Both the position numbers and the translations under genes were made by a program. From positions 14,067,001 through 14,131,000 of the forward strand of contig NC_083389.1 in the NCBI RefSeq assembly GCF_031755915.1: a DNA stretch of 64,000 nt. Reading direction: 5' to 3'. The notes beneath the pieces were generated by a model, which was not told the DNA's origin, made no database searches, and saw only the letters and a list, made by a program, of their open reading frames with translations. This document shows, piece by piece, positions 12,601 through 23,813 of this stretch. This DNA is from Ziziphus jujuba. Its lineage: Eukaryota; Streptophyta; Magnoliopsida; Rosales; Rhamnaceae. Every line of letters begins with the position of its first letter. The first letter of the stretch is position 1.

Positions 12601-13284
12601 TCTACTTATTTATTCTTAATTAATCAAATGTACTATAATTATCGTTACTATTGTAATTGTACAGTAGATAGAGTCACTCACTGAGATTATTAGCATCTTA
12701 TATTTTTTAAATTCTGTTCCCCTATATACAAGGATTGGTAGATGTTCGTCCGGAGCAAGCTTAAATTTCGTTGCTGTCGTACTACGAGGAGTTCCCTTTA
12801 CTTTCATTTATTTCTATTGTAATATTTCTTTCACCCCTGTTGTATAATTGCTATACTTAATGGTATTTTATGAAGTTCTGTATACTGTCTTGGACATTTA
12901 TTTATCAATTATGCACTGATTTCCTATTATTCATTTGAAGTCCTGCAAATTTGTGGAATTAAATTGTAGTAATATGGGAGGAAAGAGGTGGTGTATATAG
13001 AAGTGTGCTTTCAATGCAGGAAAAATTATGGTAAGTCCAACCCTTAGGGGTGGTTCTGATGGATTTTCCATTGGAGGATCTGGTAGGGTTTTTCTGGGAT
13101 TAAAGCTTATCTAGGGTTCCGGTGAGGAATTTTGGACGGGTCATAACAGGATTAGTTATCACATCCAAAGGAATTATTTAATGGATTCAAAATTTCTTAA
13201 TTCCATTACCTGTTTACATCAAACATGAAATTGAGATTATTTAATCCCAATCCAAATTTTAATCTTGTTCACCAAACAAGGCCC
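9610..13284. mobile_element. MITE-like element split by a solo LTR
   Basis: 9610-10131 and 13154-13284 have related inverted ends: GGGTCGTTTAGTAGGCAAGA at the left and GGGCCTTGTTTGGTGAACAA as the reverse complement of the right. Similarity continues inward (GGATTGG, AATAATC, GTTTGATGT in the same order). Without the LTR it would be about 650 bp. It has no coding capacity and no clear target duplication, so its family is uncertain. Confidence 0.45.
10137..13148 (+). mobile_element. Solo LTR, 3012 bp, TSD GGATT
   Basis: Complete single LTR from TGTAACATCCCGTCCC to ...GGGTCATAACA, flanked by GGATT at 10132-10136 and 13149-13153. Same family and same length as the LTR at 4105-7116. It holds a GA microsatellite (about 10650-10685) followed by GC-rich sequence and a long AT-rich second half. 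No gag or pol is present. Confidence 0.92.
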
Positions 13285-14086
13285 GAACGAAATCCAAATT
13301 TGTGCACAAACATGAGAAAAACATTTACTCTCTTTCCTGATATTTTTCCCTTTCTTGTTCCTTCCACTTCTTTTTCCACGCCTTTTCCTCATCGCTAACC
13401 ACCAACTTCTAATATCTCTTAACTTTTAAGTAAGCCAAATATTTTTTTAGCCTCAGCTTCTAATAAATTTACTTCTTCACTCAGTCTTACATCCTTCGCA
13501 AATCCATTGAAGATCTATCACTCAATCTTTTCAGGTTGGGTGAGTTAACATTTGATCATGATTAATCAATTACTTTAAGGCCGTTTGATGATATTTTTGT
13601 TTTTGGTTCTTTATTTTCATTTTTGCTCGATAAGATGCGGAACCAGAGAGCTTTCCTCTTCAAAATAGGGATTCCCCCCCCCCCCCCCCCCCCCCCCCTA
13701 AAGGGTAAGGAAGATCGCAAAGTCTTAAGAGAAAGGAGTTAATAGTAGCTAGGTTTTTACGAACTTCCTTCTTCATCCCATGACAAATAATAACTGATTA
13801 CTATAATTATCATTTATAATAGTAAAAGCGGAAAAACGTTAATTTGTTGAATTAAACTTCATCGTTTCCATCTTTTCCGCCCGGTAAATACAGCAAATGA
13901 GTCTTTTTTTTTTTTTAAAATATTTCTTTCACCTAGAGACATATAATATTGATTCAGCTAACCTTATACATATCCATATGCGAATTCATAAATATATATA
14001 TATATATATATATATGTACCAAAAATATTGAAAGACGACCCAACTTACATGCCTAAGAGGAGAGAAGAGAGGAGGGGGGGTGTGTG

Positions 14087-14127
<41 letters not shown>

Positions 14128-14888
14128 TGCGAAAGTTGGAGAAAGGGAGATATGGGTGTTAGGCTTAGAGAGAGATTGAGAGACCCATAGATAGACCGAG
14201 AGGACAAAGATGATTATTTTGAATAGCCAAAGGGCACTAGTGTCCAGTTATGCTAAAATGTTGCTATCTGGACCCAAATGTTAATTGTTTGTTATTTTAT
14301 CAAAATAATTCTCTAAGGTGGCTATTTTGACCAAAATTCTTTCTTTGAATTGGATAGCCACTCTATCTCTGCTTCTTAATACAAATTATAATCCTTTCGT
14401 CCAAAAAATAAAAATAAAAAAAAGAAAAGAAAAGAAAAGAAAACTACAATCATATCAAGGATTCAAAACCCCTTTATATATATATATATATATATAAAAG
14501 CCTAATAACTTTTTATTATTATTGAAGAACTTTATGGTCTGGGAAAAAATCCCACCACGTGCTGTGAGATGGATAAATTTTGAAAACATTCAACCATATG
14601 TGGTGGGATGTTTTTCCACGGGAAATAAATATTCAATTATATATTCGTACTATTACGTACTTATGGTACAAGTACAATACCCTGCCAAAACCAAGGATGC
14701 AGAGGAAAATATTATATATAAAACCAAGTTTCCAAAACCAGGTGTACACATTAATTCTTTCTTAAATATTCAAGAAGTACACAGGCTTAATTATTCAGGG
14801 TTAACCCGAGCTTAGTGTTTTTGTTTAGGCTTAATTTTTAACAAATATAAGGTTTGTTCTTTTTCCATAATGACATAATATTACAAAG

Positions 14889-14919
<31 letters not shown>

Positions 14920-14970
14920 GTAGTAAATATTGTAATGAGTTATAATGTTCCTATCTCCATGTAATTGCAG
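13285..14970. other. Intergenic DNA with simple repeats
   Basis: No gene found. It contains a 25-C run (13674-13698), a (TA)n run near 13988-14015, a (GA)n run of about 34 bp from 14091, a (TA)n run near 14476-14496 and a CA/TA run near 14887-14920. The open frames here are low-complexity. The last part is the 3' flank of the dioxygenase gene that ends at 14971. Confidence 0.7.
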
Positions 14971-16985
14971 TTATAATCTCATGGAATCAATAAAAGACTT
15001 TCCATCAAGCTCGCGTTTAAAGAAATCCCTATAGAATTCTTGAACTCCAATCCTTCTATACTTTTGAGGTGATTGGTCATTAACCAAGCTATATGCAGGA
15101 CCCATTTCGCCATCAAATCTGGGACTGTAAAATGTAGCAATTGATAGCCTTTCTTTATCAGAGCTGTTTATAGTCACTCGATGCTCGATGCTACGATATT
15201 CACCGTTCGTTATAATCTGTCAATTACAAGGTAATTAACCGTCAAAATACAAACAAACATTGATATATAAGCTATAATTAGCACTTTCCTATGTAACTAT
15301 CGTTACTTTGGCCAAAATTCTATTTTTAACAATCCCAAATAAAAGATTTAGTAAGAACATTTATGAAAATACCAAAGATGTGTTTACCTCTAAAAAATCT
15401 CCAATGTTGACAATGAAGGCATTTGGTAAGGGCTTAACTGGGGCCCACATTCCATCTTTCTTGATTTGGAGACCTTCAACTTCACTGACTTGAAGGAGGA
15501 TGGTGAGGCCTGCAGCATCAGAGTGAGGTGCTAGGCCAATGACTTGCTCTGGTTCAGGACATGGAGGGTAATAGTTCATCCTCATGGCCTGAAGACCACC
15601 TTCAAACAATTCTGTCACTTCCTTGGCCTTCACTTTCAGAGCCTTTTCCATTTGTTCTAGAATTCTCATTGCTAGATTTTTTAGTTCCAATGAGTATGTT
15701 TCCAAGGTTTCTCTACATAATTAATATAAATAAATAAATTAGATACACCTCAAGTGATAATAGAAAAGCATATCCTTAAAAAGAGAAAGATAAAAGAGGG
15801 ATAATAATTAATTAACCTGAAAGGAGAAGGAAGCTTGGGAAATAAGTGGGGCTTTCTCATATGGACTGGAAGAGTGGTCATGAGGAAAATGTCATTCCAA
15901 TCTAGCTTTTGTTGCTCAGAAACTACAAATGCTTGTCCAAATCCTTCTACTTCCCCTGAATTTTGCCAAAACTTTTTCTTCTCTTCCATTGGAAGATTGA
16001 AAAATTCTTGAATATCAGTCTTTATTTTCTCCACCAAGGAAGAGCTTACTTCATGGTTTACCAACTGGAATATTGGCCTATACTATAATTAGCTAGGATA
16101 CCATTCTTGCTAATTTGCTTTGTTAATCAGTAAATAAATAAATAAATATTTTTTTATTTAAGCACTAACTAAATAAAATAAGCATGATGTTACTCAAACC
16201 CCAAGCGTAAACATCTCATTTTTGGTATTTTTGTTTTTGGTTTTGTTATGGGAATCATCTTGCTTGCACATGGGTTTTTAATATTGTTGATAGTTAGATT
16301 TACCTTTAAAAAAAAATAAATAAAAATAAATAAATAACTGTTGATCGTTAGGCGTGTTAAGTACTTGTCACTTCAATCACATGGAATAAGAGGACTTCAT
16401 TATTGTTTTATAGTTAAATTTTATCACAAATTAAAAATTAATAAATTCATCTGTCAAATTATTATTGCCGACAACAAGACAAACCTGTCATGGTAGAGTT
16501 GGCCCCTTTAATTCTAATAGAAAATGGATGGATTTTAAAAATTTATATTGGATCTTCTTCAGAAATTCAATATGGACTTGTCCATATGTTCAATAATTCA
16601 CATCCATCTAAAAAATGTTTTCAACAAACTAGAAGATGATAGGCAGGCAGATTGGACTGGGAAATTGCATTTTAGTATTTTACCATGCCTTCAGTCACTC
16701 CGAGTCCCAGAGGATCTAGATCATCAACATGATTTACGTGCCTTTACTAAACAACTTTTTTATTCTTAATTAATCACTAATTTTCATTTCATTTCTGTGA
16801 ACTGATCAGATGAATTTCATCACTTACCCTTAAATTATTTAAGCAATTAATTGTATTCTTTTCTTTTTCTCAAGCTTTGCCAAATTCAAGGTACTAGAAC
16901 ACAACTAAACTCATATGCTTAATTAATGGGTTACAAATCAAATTTCTTGACAATCATGAAAGTAAACAATGAAGAAGAAGAAGTG

Positions 16986-17024
<39 letters not shown>

Positions 17025-17277
17025 CCTGGAAAAAACCCCAATCCTTGCAAGCTGAGTGGAGATTTTCAAACTCAGAAGCAGCTGATTCTACAGAAATCAA
17101 CTTTTGAAGATCGATTACAGGGATTTGAGGAGAGCAAAGTTGACTAGAAAATAAAATTGGGTCTTGGTTAGCACGTACATATCTGGAGGGCACAGTGAGA
17201 TTCGCCTCCTTCTTCACCAATTCTTGCACACTAGGCACCAGAAGAGAACTTCCATAAATAGATTTATTTTCTTCCAT
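14971..17277 (-). CDS. SRG1-like 2-oxoglutarate/Fe(II) dioxygenase (four exons)
   Basis: Exons on the minus strand: 17277-17026, 16064-15817, 15712-15388 and 15216-14971. All junctions are GT-AG, and together they give 356 residues, the usual length for this family. The N-terminal DIOX_N region (about 50-160) includes the DWGFFQ-LVNH segment. The catalytic jelly roll has NYYPPCP (213-219), iron ligands H230, D232 and H287, and the 2-oxoglutarate-binding R298-x-S300. The family oxidises small molecules in the cytosol using O2 and 2-oxoglutarate; close relatives include SRG1 and alkaloid O-demethylases, and the substrate cannot be read from sequence. It has the same intron positions as the gene at 27099 but lies in opposite orientation. 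Intron 1 begins next to a CA microsatellite. Confidence 0.93.
16991..17020. repeat. (TG)15 microsatellite beside a splice donor
   Basis: Thirty bases of TG on the plus strand, read as CA in the transcript. The tract lies immediately after the intron-1 donor (CAG|GTATA, exon edge 17026), so it starts six bases into the intron. Confidence 0.95.
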
Positions 17278-18641
17278 TGCTTTTTCCCCAGTTTTGTTTG
17301 CCTAATTTTCCTATGCATCGTTGCAATTTTATATATATATAGAACAATTATAGTATTAGAATATCATAACTTTATAAAGTTGAAATATAATATAAATTAA
17401 TACAGGTGAAATATAAATGGTTATTTTTTTCTAATTAATTTATATTATATTTTTGATTTTATAAAATCAAAATATTTTGATATGATTAAGACTATATATA
17501 TATATATATTTAATTATATATGTATATATTTAAGTATATATTAAAGTAAAGTTCTTTTCGACTAATATATGATAAAAAAAAAAATCTCCTATTTACTAGG
17601 TTTGCATTGTTTGTTTATAATTATGATTTATTTAGCACTCTTAATTTTGCGAGCTTAGCATTAAACATGTCAATCACCACCTTCCGACATGTCTTGAGTA
17701 ATAATTAAGCCAAATATTTTACTAATATCTACAACCAATTATCCCCTCTTAGAATCCTTTTCAATCCTATCACCCATATCTTTTGAGGTGACCTAACTAA
17801 TGTTTAATTAATTTGATTTAAGTTTTGATTGTATTGAGGCTGATTAATTTATATTATCCCTTACTCAACTAAAACATATATATTTCGTTTTTTTTCGATG
17901 TACCACAAATCTCTAAAAATAAAAACAATAAATAAATTATTATATTGCTTGTTTATCTAAGCAAGTTGTACCTAATCATTTTAAAAATAAATAGGAAACA
18001 CAGGTTTTTTTTTTTTCTTTTTTTCTTTTAAAAAAAAGTATAATATCTTTTTTGGTAATTTGAGATGTAAGAGTATAGCGTTTTTGTAGGATGAGTTTAT
18101 ACATATAGAAGCCCAAAACCGACGCCTACGCTGAAACAATATTTCTACACGAGACACTAGTCGGGGAGCCCAGAAATATAGCAAAGTTTGGTCTGACAGT
18201 AGCAAAAGATGGCATCAAAAACTAAATAATAATAATAATAATAATAACCCATCTGGTCGGACGTACGTAAACCGATCCAATTGCTATGAACTTGCATTGA
18301 AATTAAAAAATGATATCGTCTTTTAATGGAGTTAAACAAATTAGACAAATTACTCACATGGCTCCAAATGGCAAAACCAAACATGATATAGAGGATTAAA
18401 ATGCAATTAAACAAATTTAATGGGTTTTGAATTGTAAAATCTTATACAAAATTTGAAAATGTAATAATCTCAAAACATATATATTAAAATGCAATTATCT
18501 ATTTTGTGAAAGTACACTCTATTTTAGAGGGCCAAAAAAAAAAAAAAAAAAGGGGCTGAATTTTTATACTTCGGTACCAACTGGCTGTAGAAAATTTCTG
18601 GGTTTAATTTGGAAAAAAATTGGAGGATAAGCCGATAAAAA
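17278..18641. other. Upstream region of the minus-strand dioxygenase
   Basis: AT-rich DNA without a recognisable gene. The first few hundred bases are the presumed promoter of the gene starting at 17277. It also holds an (ATA)n tract near 18224-18246 and an A-run near 18534-18551. Confidence 0.55.
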
Positions 18642-18646
18642 CCATG

Positions 18647-19042
18647 TGTTGTGGTTTTTTGACCACTTTAGAGAAGAAATATGAGAAGAAAATAAAAAGA
18701 ATTCTATTAATTGCTTAGAAATAGAATACAAAAATAAAAACTTCTCTCACTTGGATTCTCACGTGGAATCTCTCTCTGCACTCTCCAATTCTCTCTGGAA
18801 TTGCTCACTCTTCTCTCAAGCTCTCTCTGGAACTTATTGAGCTTGCTCTCTTGGCTTGGTTTTCATGCAACGGTAAGGAGCCTATTTATAGGCTTACAAG
18901 GCCACAATTTTCAACATCTTAGCCCACAATTGTTGATCGGTGCAGCAATGGTGTCAACAATGGTGGCTGTCAACAATGGTGGCTGTGGTTGGTGCGGCTG
19001 TGGTTGGTGAGGTTGGTGTGGTTGGTGCGGCTGGACTTCACA
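18647..19042 (-). repeat. Copia 3' LTR
   Basis: 396 bp, nearly identical to 23814-24209. It contains a CTATAAATAGG TATA box on the minus strand (18881-18892) and a G/T-rich GGTTGGTG repeat at its U3 edge. Confidence 0.97.
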
Positions 19043-19055
19043 ATTCTCCCCCTCC
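19043..19055 (-). promoter_or_regulatory. Copia polypurine tract
   Basis: Minus strand GGAGGGGGAGAAT directly before the 3' LTR, the expected site for plus-strand DNA priming. Confidence 0.85.
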
Positions 19056-19076
19056 AGCCGCATTTAAAACTGATGG

Positions 19077-22000
19077 TCATCTGCCATCTATTCCAGCTAT
19101 GTCTCTGCATAGCTTCAGCTTCTCTTGAGCAACAACTTTTGTTAGCATATCTGCTGGATTCTCTTTTGTGTGGATCTTCATCAGTTTCAGCAACTGTTGA
19201 TCTATTACTTCGCGTATCCAATGATAGCGAATGTCAATGTGCTTTGTACAGGAATGATACATTGAGTTTTTGCTCAAATCCATGGCACTTTGATTATCAC
19301 AATGTATCTTGTAGTCTTCTTGCTTGATGCCCAATTCTGTGAGAAAACGCTTTAACCACAACATTTCCTTACCCGCTTCTGCTGCGGCAATGTACTCTGC
19401 TTCAGTAGTGGATAAAGCAACACACTTCTGCAATCTTGACTGCCATGACACAGCTCCCCCTGCAAAAGTGTAGAGATAACCTGATGTAGACTTTCTATTA
19501 TCAGGGTCTCCGGCCATATCTGCATCTGTATAGCCTTCTAAGATTGGATCACCTCCCCCGTAGCTCAAGCACAGCTTCGATGTACCTTTAAGATACCTAA
19601 GAATCCATTTGACTGCTTCCCAGTGTTTCTTTCCAGGATTTGAAAGAAATCTGCTCACAACACCTACTGCGTGAGCAATGTCTGGTCTGGTACACACCAT
19701 TGCATACATCAGACTTCCTACCGCTGAAGAATATGGTACTGAAGCCATCTCCTCTATCTCTTCTTTGGATGAGGGGCACAATCTCTTACTCAACTTGAAA
19801 TGATTTGCAAGTGGAATGCTGACCGGTTTGGCTTTATCCATGTTGAATCTCTTTATCACCCGTTCAACATACTTCTCTTGAGATAGCCATAACCTTCTAT
19901 TTTTCCTGTCTCGGATTATTTGCATTCCCAAAATTTGTTGAGCTGGTCCTAATTCTTTCATATCAAAAGACTTAGACAATTCTTTCTTCAGCTTACTAAT
20001 CTTCATTGCATCTTGTCCAACGATCAACATGTCGTCCACATATAGCAAAAGTGCAATGAAGTTTCCACCTGAAATTTTTTGAATATAAACACACTGGTCT
20101 GCTGCAGTCCTTTTATAGCCTTGACTCACCATAAACGAGTCAAACTTCTTATACCATTGTCTTGGTGCTTGCTTGAGACCATACAAGCTCTTCTTTAGCT
20201 TGCATACGAGGTTTTCTTTCCCTGAAACCTCAAATCCTTCTGGCTGCTCCATGTAGATTTCTTCATGTAAATCACCGTGAAGAAATGCTGTCTTCACATC
20301 CATCTGCTCAAGCTCTAGGTTTAGACTTGCTACTAAACCAAAAATGACTCGAATTGAAGTCATTTTTACCACTGGTGAACAAATCTCAGCAAAGTCAATT
20401 CCTTTCTTCTGAAGAAATCCTTTGACCACCAATCGGGCTTTGTGTTTCACCACCTTTCCGCTGCCATCTTTCTTGAGCTTGAACACCCATTTATTCTTTA
20501 GTGCCTTCTTTCCTGTTGGAAGCTTAACCAACTCATAAGTATGATTTTTCTGCAAGGATTCTATCTCATCTTGCATTGCTTGCAGCCACTTTTCCTTCTC
20601 TTGATGAGAAACAGCTTCCTGGAAACTCTCTGGCTCCCCCTCTTCAGTAAGCAGAATATACTCAGATTCTGGAAATCTCTTTGATGGAATTCGGCCTCGC
20701 TCAGATCTCCGAACTTGTAAACCACTGGTTTCAGGAGATGTACCATCATCTGATCGCTGTGATGGCCCTGCAGCTGCTTGAGAGGATTGAGTCTCCCTCT
20801 GCTCAATATCCCCTTCTTCCTCCTGGTCTGCTTCTGGTATATCTTCATGCACCTCATTATCCTCTGTGGCTATTTGTGCTGGTGCTGGATTAGGACAAAA
20901 ATTCTCGGCACTAGAACTACAATTAGGAGACATTCTGGGCTTTTCAATGTCTTCCATTTTCTGGTTTTCATGGAATACTACATCCCTGCTTCTAATAACC
21001 TTCTTTGTTTTCGGGTCCCATAACCTGTATCCGAATTCTTCATCTCCATATCCTATAAAGATGCATGGAGTAAATCTTGCATCGAGCTTCTGTCTGAGCT
21101 CCTTGGATACATGTACATAAGCTAAACAACCAAACACTCTTAAATGAGAGTAGGAGGGAATCTTACCTGACCACATTTTCTCCGGAATTTCAAAATTCAA
21201 CGGTACTGATGGTGATCTGTTGATTAAATAGCAGGCGGCACGAACAGCTTCTCCCCAGAATGGCTTTGGCAGCTTAGCCATACTGATCATACTTCTGACC
21301 TTTTCCATAATGGTTCGGTTCATTCTTTCGGCTATTCCATTATGTTGTGGGGTGCGAGGGACCGTCTTCTCATGTCGAATGTCGTGTCTTCTGCAGTAGG
21401 CATCGAACTCCTTGGAAGTATACTCGCCTCCATTATCTGAGCGGAGACATTTCAGCTTCTTTCCTGTTTCACGCTCTACCATGGTATGAAACAGTTTGAA
21501 GTAATCCAATACCTGGTCCTTTGTCTTCAAGAAATATACCCACACCTTCCGTGAAGCATCATCAATGAAGGTCAGGAAATACTTGTTGCCACCTAATGAT
21601 TCCATCTCCATGGGACCACAAACATCAGAGTGCACCAGACTAAGCAACTCTGATCTTCTCAATGCAGAGGAACTGAAGGAGACTCTATGTTGCTTACCAA
21701 ACAAGCAGTGATTACAAGGATCTAGCGCAGCATCCTTGCAAACAGTGATAAGCTTCTTCCTTGCCAAAGTGGACAATCCTTTTTCACTCATGTGACCGAG
21801 TCTCTGGTGCCACAGATTTTGAGACGCCTCTCCTTCTGCAATATTGAGGCTGTCTGCACATATCTTCACATGAGTCTTGTACAACGTTCCCCAAATATGT
21901 CCTCGGGCGACAACTATGGCACCTTTCGTCATTTTCCATGTGCCTTTGCTGAAGTAGTTGTCATAGCCTTGCTTGTCTAAGATTGCTCCCGAAAGTAGAT

Positions 22001-23093
22001 TAAGCCGAAGGTCTGGAACATGACGGACATCCTTCAAAGTGATTGTACAACCAACATTCGTTTTTATCTGAATATCACCAGTTCCCATAATCTTTGCGAA
22101 ACTGAAATTTCCCATCTTTACCGTACCAAAGTCTCCTGCTTTGTACGTTTTGAAGAAATCTCTGTGTGGAGTGACATGGTAGGATGCTGCAGTATCGACT
22201 ACCCACTCAACATCTTGGGTTGTTATATGAAGGCATGTCTCTTCTTCGGTGGAGCAGAGCACCACTTCGCCTGTAACAGTGACTAGTGTCTCTCCATCCT
22301 TCTTCGGCTGATTACCTTGGAGTCTCTGCTCTCTCAACAACTTTCTGCAGTTCTTCTTCATGTGACCCTCCAGGCCACAATGATAGCACTTATACGATGA
22401 TTTTCTGCCGTCTGTAGATCTGCCTCTGCTCTTGCTCCTGCCTCTCCCCCTATCTCGACCACCTCTTTGCTGTCTTCCTCTCTCTGTGACGAGGGCATGT
22501 GACTGATCCATGCCCATGTCCTTTCTCCTGGCCTCTTCATTAAATATGGCATCCTTAACCATAGACATAGTAAGTTTGCCATTCGGGGCCGAATTGCTGA
22601 GAGAGACTACCAATGTCTCCCAACTGTCGGGAAGAGAGCTTAGAAGTAGGAGGGCCTGATCCTCATCCCCTAGTTGGTAATCCACAGCAGATAGTTGATT
22701 TACCAAGCTCTGGAACTCACTGGTATGCTCGGCTACAGAAGTTCCACTCTGTAATTTTAGATTTACCAATCGCTTAAGCAACAGGGCTTTGTTTCGAGCA
22801 GTCTTGGCCTGGTACATGTCCTCCAATTTTGTCCAGAGGGCATATGCATCTGTTTCCTTCGCTACATAATGGAAGACACTGTGATCGATCCATTGCCTGA
22901 TCTGACCGATCGTTTTCTTGTTTAATTTCTTCCATTCTGCTACTTTGCTGGGATCGGGGTTTTCTCCTTTAGCTTCTATAGGATCAAACAGATCCTTACA
23001 ATTGAGGAGATCTTCCATCCGAGGTCTCCAAAGTGTATAATTTGTGGCAGTGAGTTTAACCATAGCTCCCGAAGATGATTCTTCGATTGACAT
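19077..23093 (-). CDS. Copia gag-pol polyprotein, Tnt1 type, 1338 aa, intact
   Basis: One continuous frame encodes all proteins needed for copying. Gag covers the first ~230 residues. A CCHC zinc knuckle is at C236, C239, H244 and C249. The aspartic protease has DTAAS at 300-304. Integrase has its HHCC finger (H429, H434, C460, C463) and catalytic D490, D553 and E589. Reverse transcriptase has MDVKTAFLHG (D932) and YVDD (1018-1021). RNase H has D1190, E1231 and D1266. The order protease-integrase-RT-RNase H defines Ty1/copia, and the sequence most resembles the TNT 1-94 class. No stop, frameshift or lost catalytic residue is seen. The start was chosen at the first ATG (23093), after a leader of about 700 bp. 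Confidence 0.96.
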   Translation of the reverse strand: MSIEESSSGAMVKLTATNYTLWRPRMEDLLNCKDLFDPIEAKGENPDPSKVAEWKKLNKKTIGQIRQWIDHSVFHYVAKETDAYALWTKLEDMYQAKTARNKALLLKRLVNLKLQSGTSVAEHTSEFQSLVNQLSAVDYQLGDEDQALLLLSSLPDSWETLVVSLSNSAPNGKLTMSMVKDAIFNEEARRKDMGMDQSHALVTERGRQQRGGRDRGRGRSKSRGRSTDGRKSSYKCYHCGLEGHMKKNCRKLLREQRLQGNQPKKDGETLVTVTGEVVLCSTEEETCLHITTQDVEWVVDTAASYHVTPHRDFFKTYKAGDFGTVKMGNFSFAKIMGTGDIQIKTNVGCTITLKDVRHVPDLRLNLLSGAILDKQGYDNYFSKGTWKMTKGAIVVARGHIWGTLYKTHVKICADSLNIAEGEASQNLWHQRLGHMSEKGLSTLARKKLITVCKDAALDPCNHCLFGKQHRVSFSSSALRRSELLSLVHSDVCGPMEMESLGGNKYFLTFIDDASRKVWVYFLKTKDQVLDYFKLFHTMVERETGKKLKCLRSDNGGEYTSKEFDAYCRRHDIRHEKTVPRTPQHNGIAERMNRTIMEKVRSMISMAKLPKPFWGEAVRAACYLINRSPSVPLNFEIPEKMWSGKIPSYSHLRVFGCLAYVHVSKELRQKLDARFTPCIFIGYGDEEFGYRLWDPKTKKVIRSRDVVFHENQKMEDIEKPRMSPNCSSSAENFCPNPAPAQIATEDNEVHEDIPEADQEEEGDIEQRETQSSQAAAGPSQRSDDGTSPETSGLQVRRSERGRIPSKRFPESEYILLTEEGEPESFQEAVSHQEKEKWLQAMQDEIESLQKNHTYELVKLPTGKKALKNKWVFKLKKDGSGKVVKHKARLVVKGFLQKKGIDFAEICSPVVKMTSIRVIFGLVASLNLELEQMDVKTAFLHGDLHEEIYMEQPEGFEVSGKENLVCKLKKSLYGLKQAPRQWYKKFDSFMVSQGYKRTAADQCVYIQKISGGNFIALLLYVDDMLIVGQDAMKISKLKKELSKSFDMKELGPAQQILGMQIIRDRKNRRLWLSQEKYVERVIKRFNMDKAKPVSIPLANHFKLSKRLCPSSKEEIEEMASVPYSSAVGSLMYAMVCTRPDIAHAVGVVSRFLSNPGKKHWEAVKWILRYLKGTSKLCLSYGGGDPILEGYTDADMAGDPDNRKSTSGYLYTFAGGAVSWQSRLQKCVALSTTEAEYIAAAEAGKEMLWLKRFLTELGIKQEDYKIHCDNQSAMDLSKNSMYHSCTKHIDIRYHWIREVIDQQLLKLMKIHTKENPADMLTKVVAQEKLKLCRDIAGIDGR

Positions 23094-23259
23094 TATGGCT
23101 TGACCAAAAATGGAGCTGAATTTGGCAAAACGAAGTTAACCGTTGCGTCCGGAACGGCCGAAAATGGTGGACTTGACTCTTCCGGGGTCAAAATATAATT
23201 ACTAGAAATTTTGGGGCAAAACTGTAATTTCATAAAATTTTTGGGTCAACCTGTAAATA

Positions 23260-23445
23260 CAGAAACTACAGGGGTCAATCTGTAATTTCCAATAGTTCAG
23301 GGGCTGCACCGTAAGTTCAGAAAACTACAGGGGTCACTCTGTAATTTCCAATAATTTAGGGGCTGTTCCGCAATTTCAGAAAATACAGGGGTCAATCTGT
23401 AATTTCCAATACTTCAGGGGCTGTTCCGTAATTTCAGAAAATATT
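23260..23445. repeat. Tandem repeats of ~65-70 bp in the copia leader
   Basis: At least two and a half imperfect units, each with an ACAGGGGTCAATCTGTAATT block followed by CAGGGGCTGTTCCG. They lie between primer site and gag. Weaker related units extend back to about 23180. Confidence 0.85.
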
Positions 23446-23449
23446 GATG

Positions 23450-23562
23450 ACGTGGCAGATGGTGCTGACGTGGCAACACGTGGCAGATGACGTGGCTGTC
23501 GACGTGTCGGCTGGCGTGGCAGATGACGTGGCAGGGGTGTGTTGACGTGGCTGATGACGTGG
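23450..23562. promoter_or_regulatory. Cluster of ACGTGG/TGACG motifs in the copia leader
   Basis: Eight ACGTG cores within about 110 bp, most as GACGTGGC and one as CACGTGGC. They match the core bound by plant bZIP factors (ABRE/G-box, and TGACG for TGA factors). Regulatory function is inference; the repetition is directly visible. Confidence 0.6.
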
Positions 23563-23799
23563 TCGTCTTCAACCTCCAGACGGCGCGTGTGGCGCGTGAG
23601 TTGTTGCAGAAATCTTCAGGCGGCGCGTGCGGGCGCGTCCGACGTTCTCTTGCTCTCCGGCGAACTTTGTTGTTCTCCTCTCGTCGGGCACTTTCACCTG
23701 GTATTATCAAATTAATTATTTGAGCAACTTTTCGAAACACCAACTTGAAGAACAGTAGCTTTGTTTCTTCAAATTTTGGATCCAAGCTCTCGACCTGGA

Positions 23800-23811
23800 G
23801 CTCTGATACCA
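23800..23811 (-). promoter_or_regulatory. Copia primer binding site (initiator Met-tRNA)
   Basis: Minus strand TGGTATCAGAGC, two bases after the 5' LTR, complementary to the 3' end of plant initiator Met-tRNA. Confidence 0.93.
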
Positions 23812-23813
23812 CT

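Noticed and set aside
14090..14207. Leu/Ser-rich open frame on the minus strand
   Set aside because: Translation of a (GA)n microsatellite and flanks; no gene signals.
18801..19128. Plus-strand Trp/Gly/Val-rich frames in the copia LTR
   Set aside because: Products of the GGTTGGTG repeat in U3; the same frame recurs in the other LTR.
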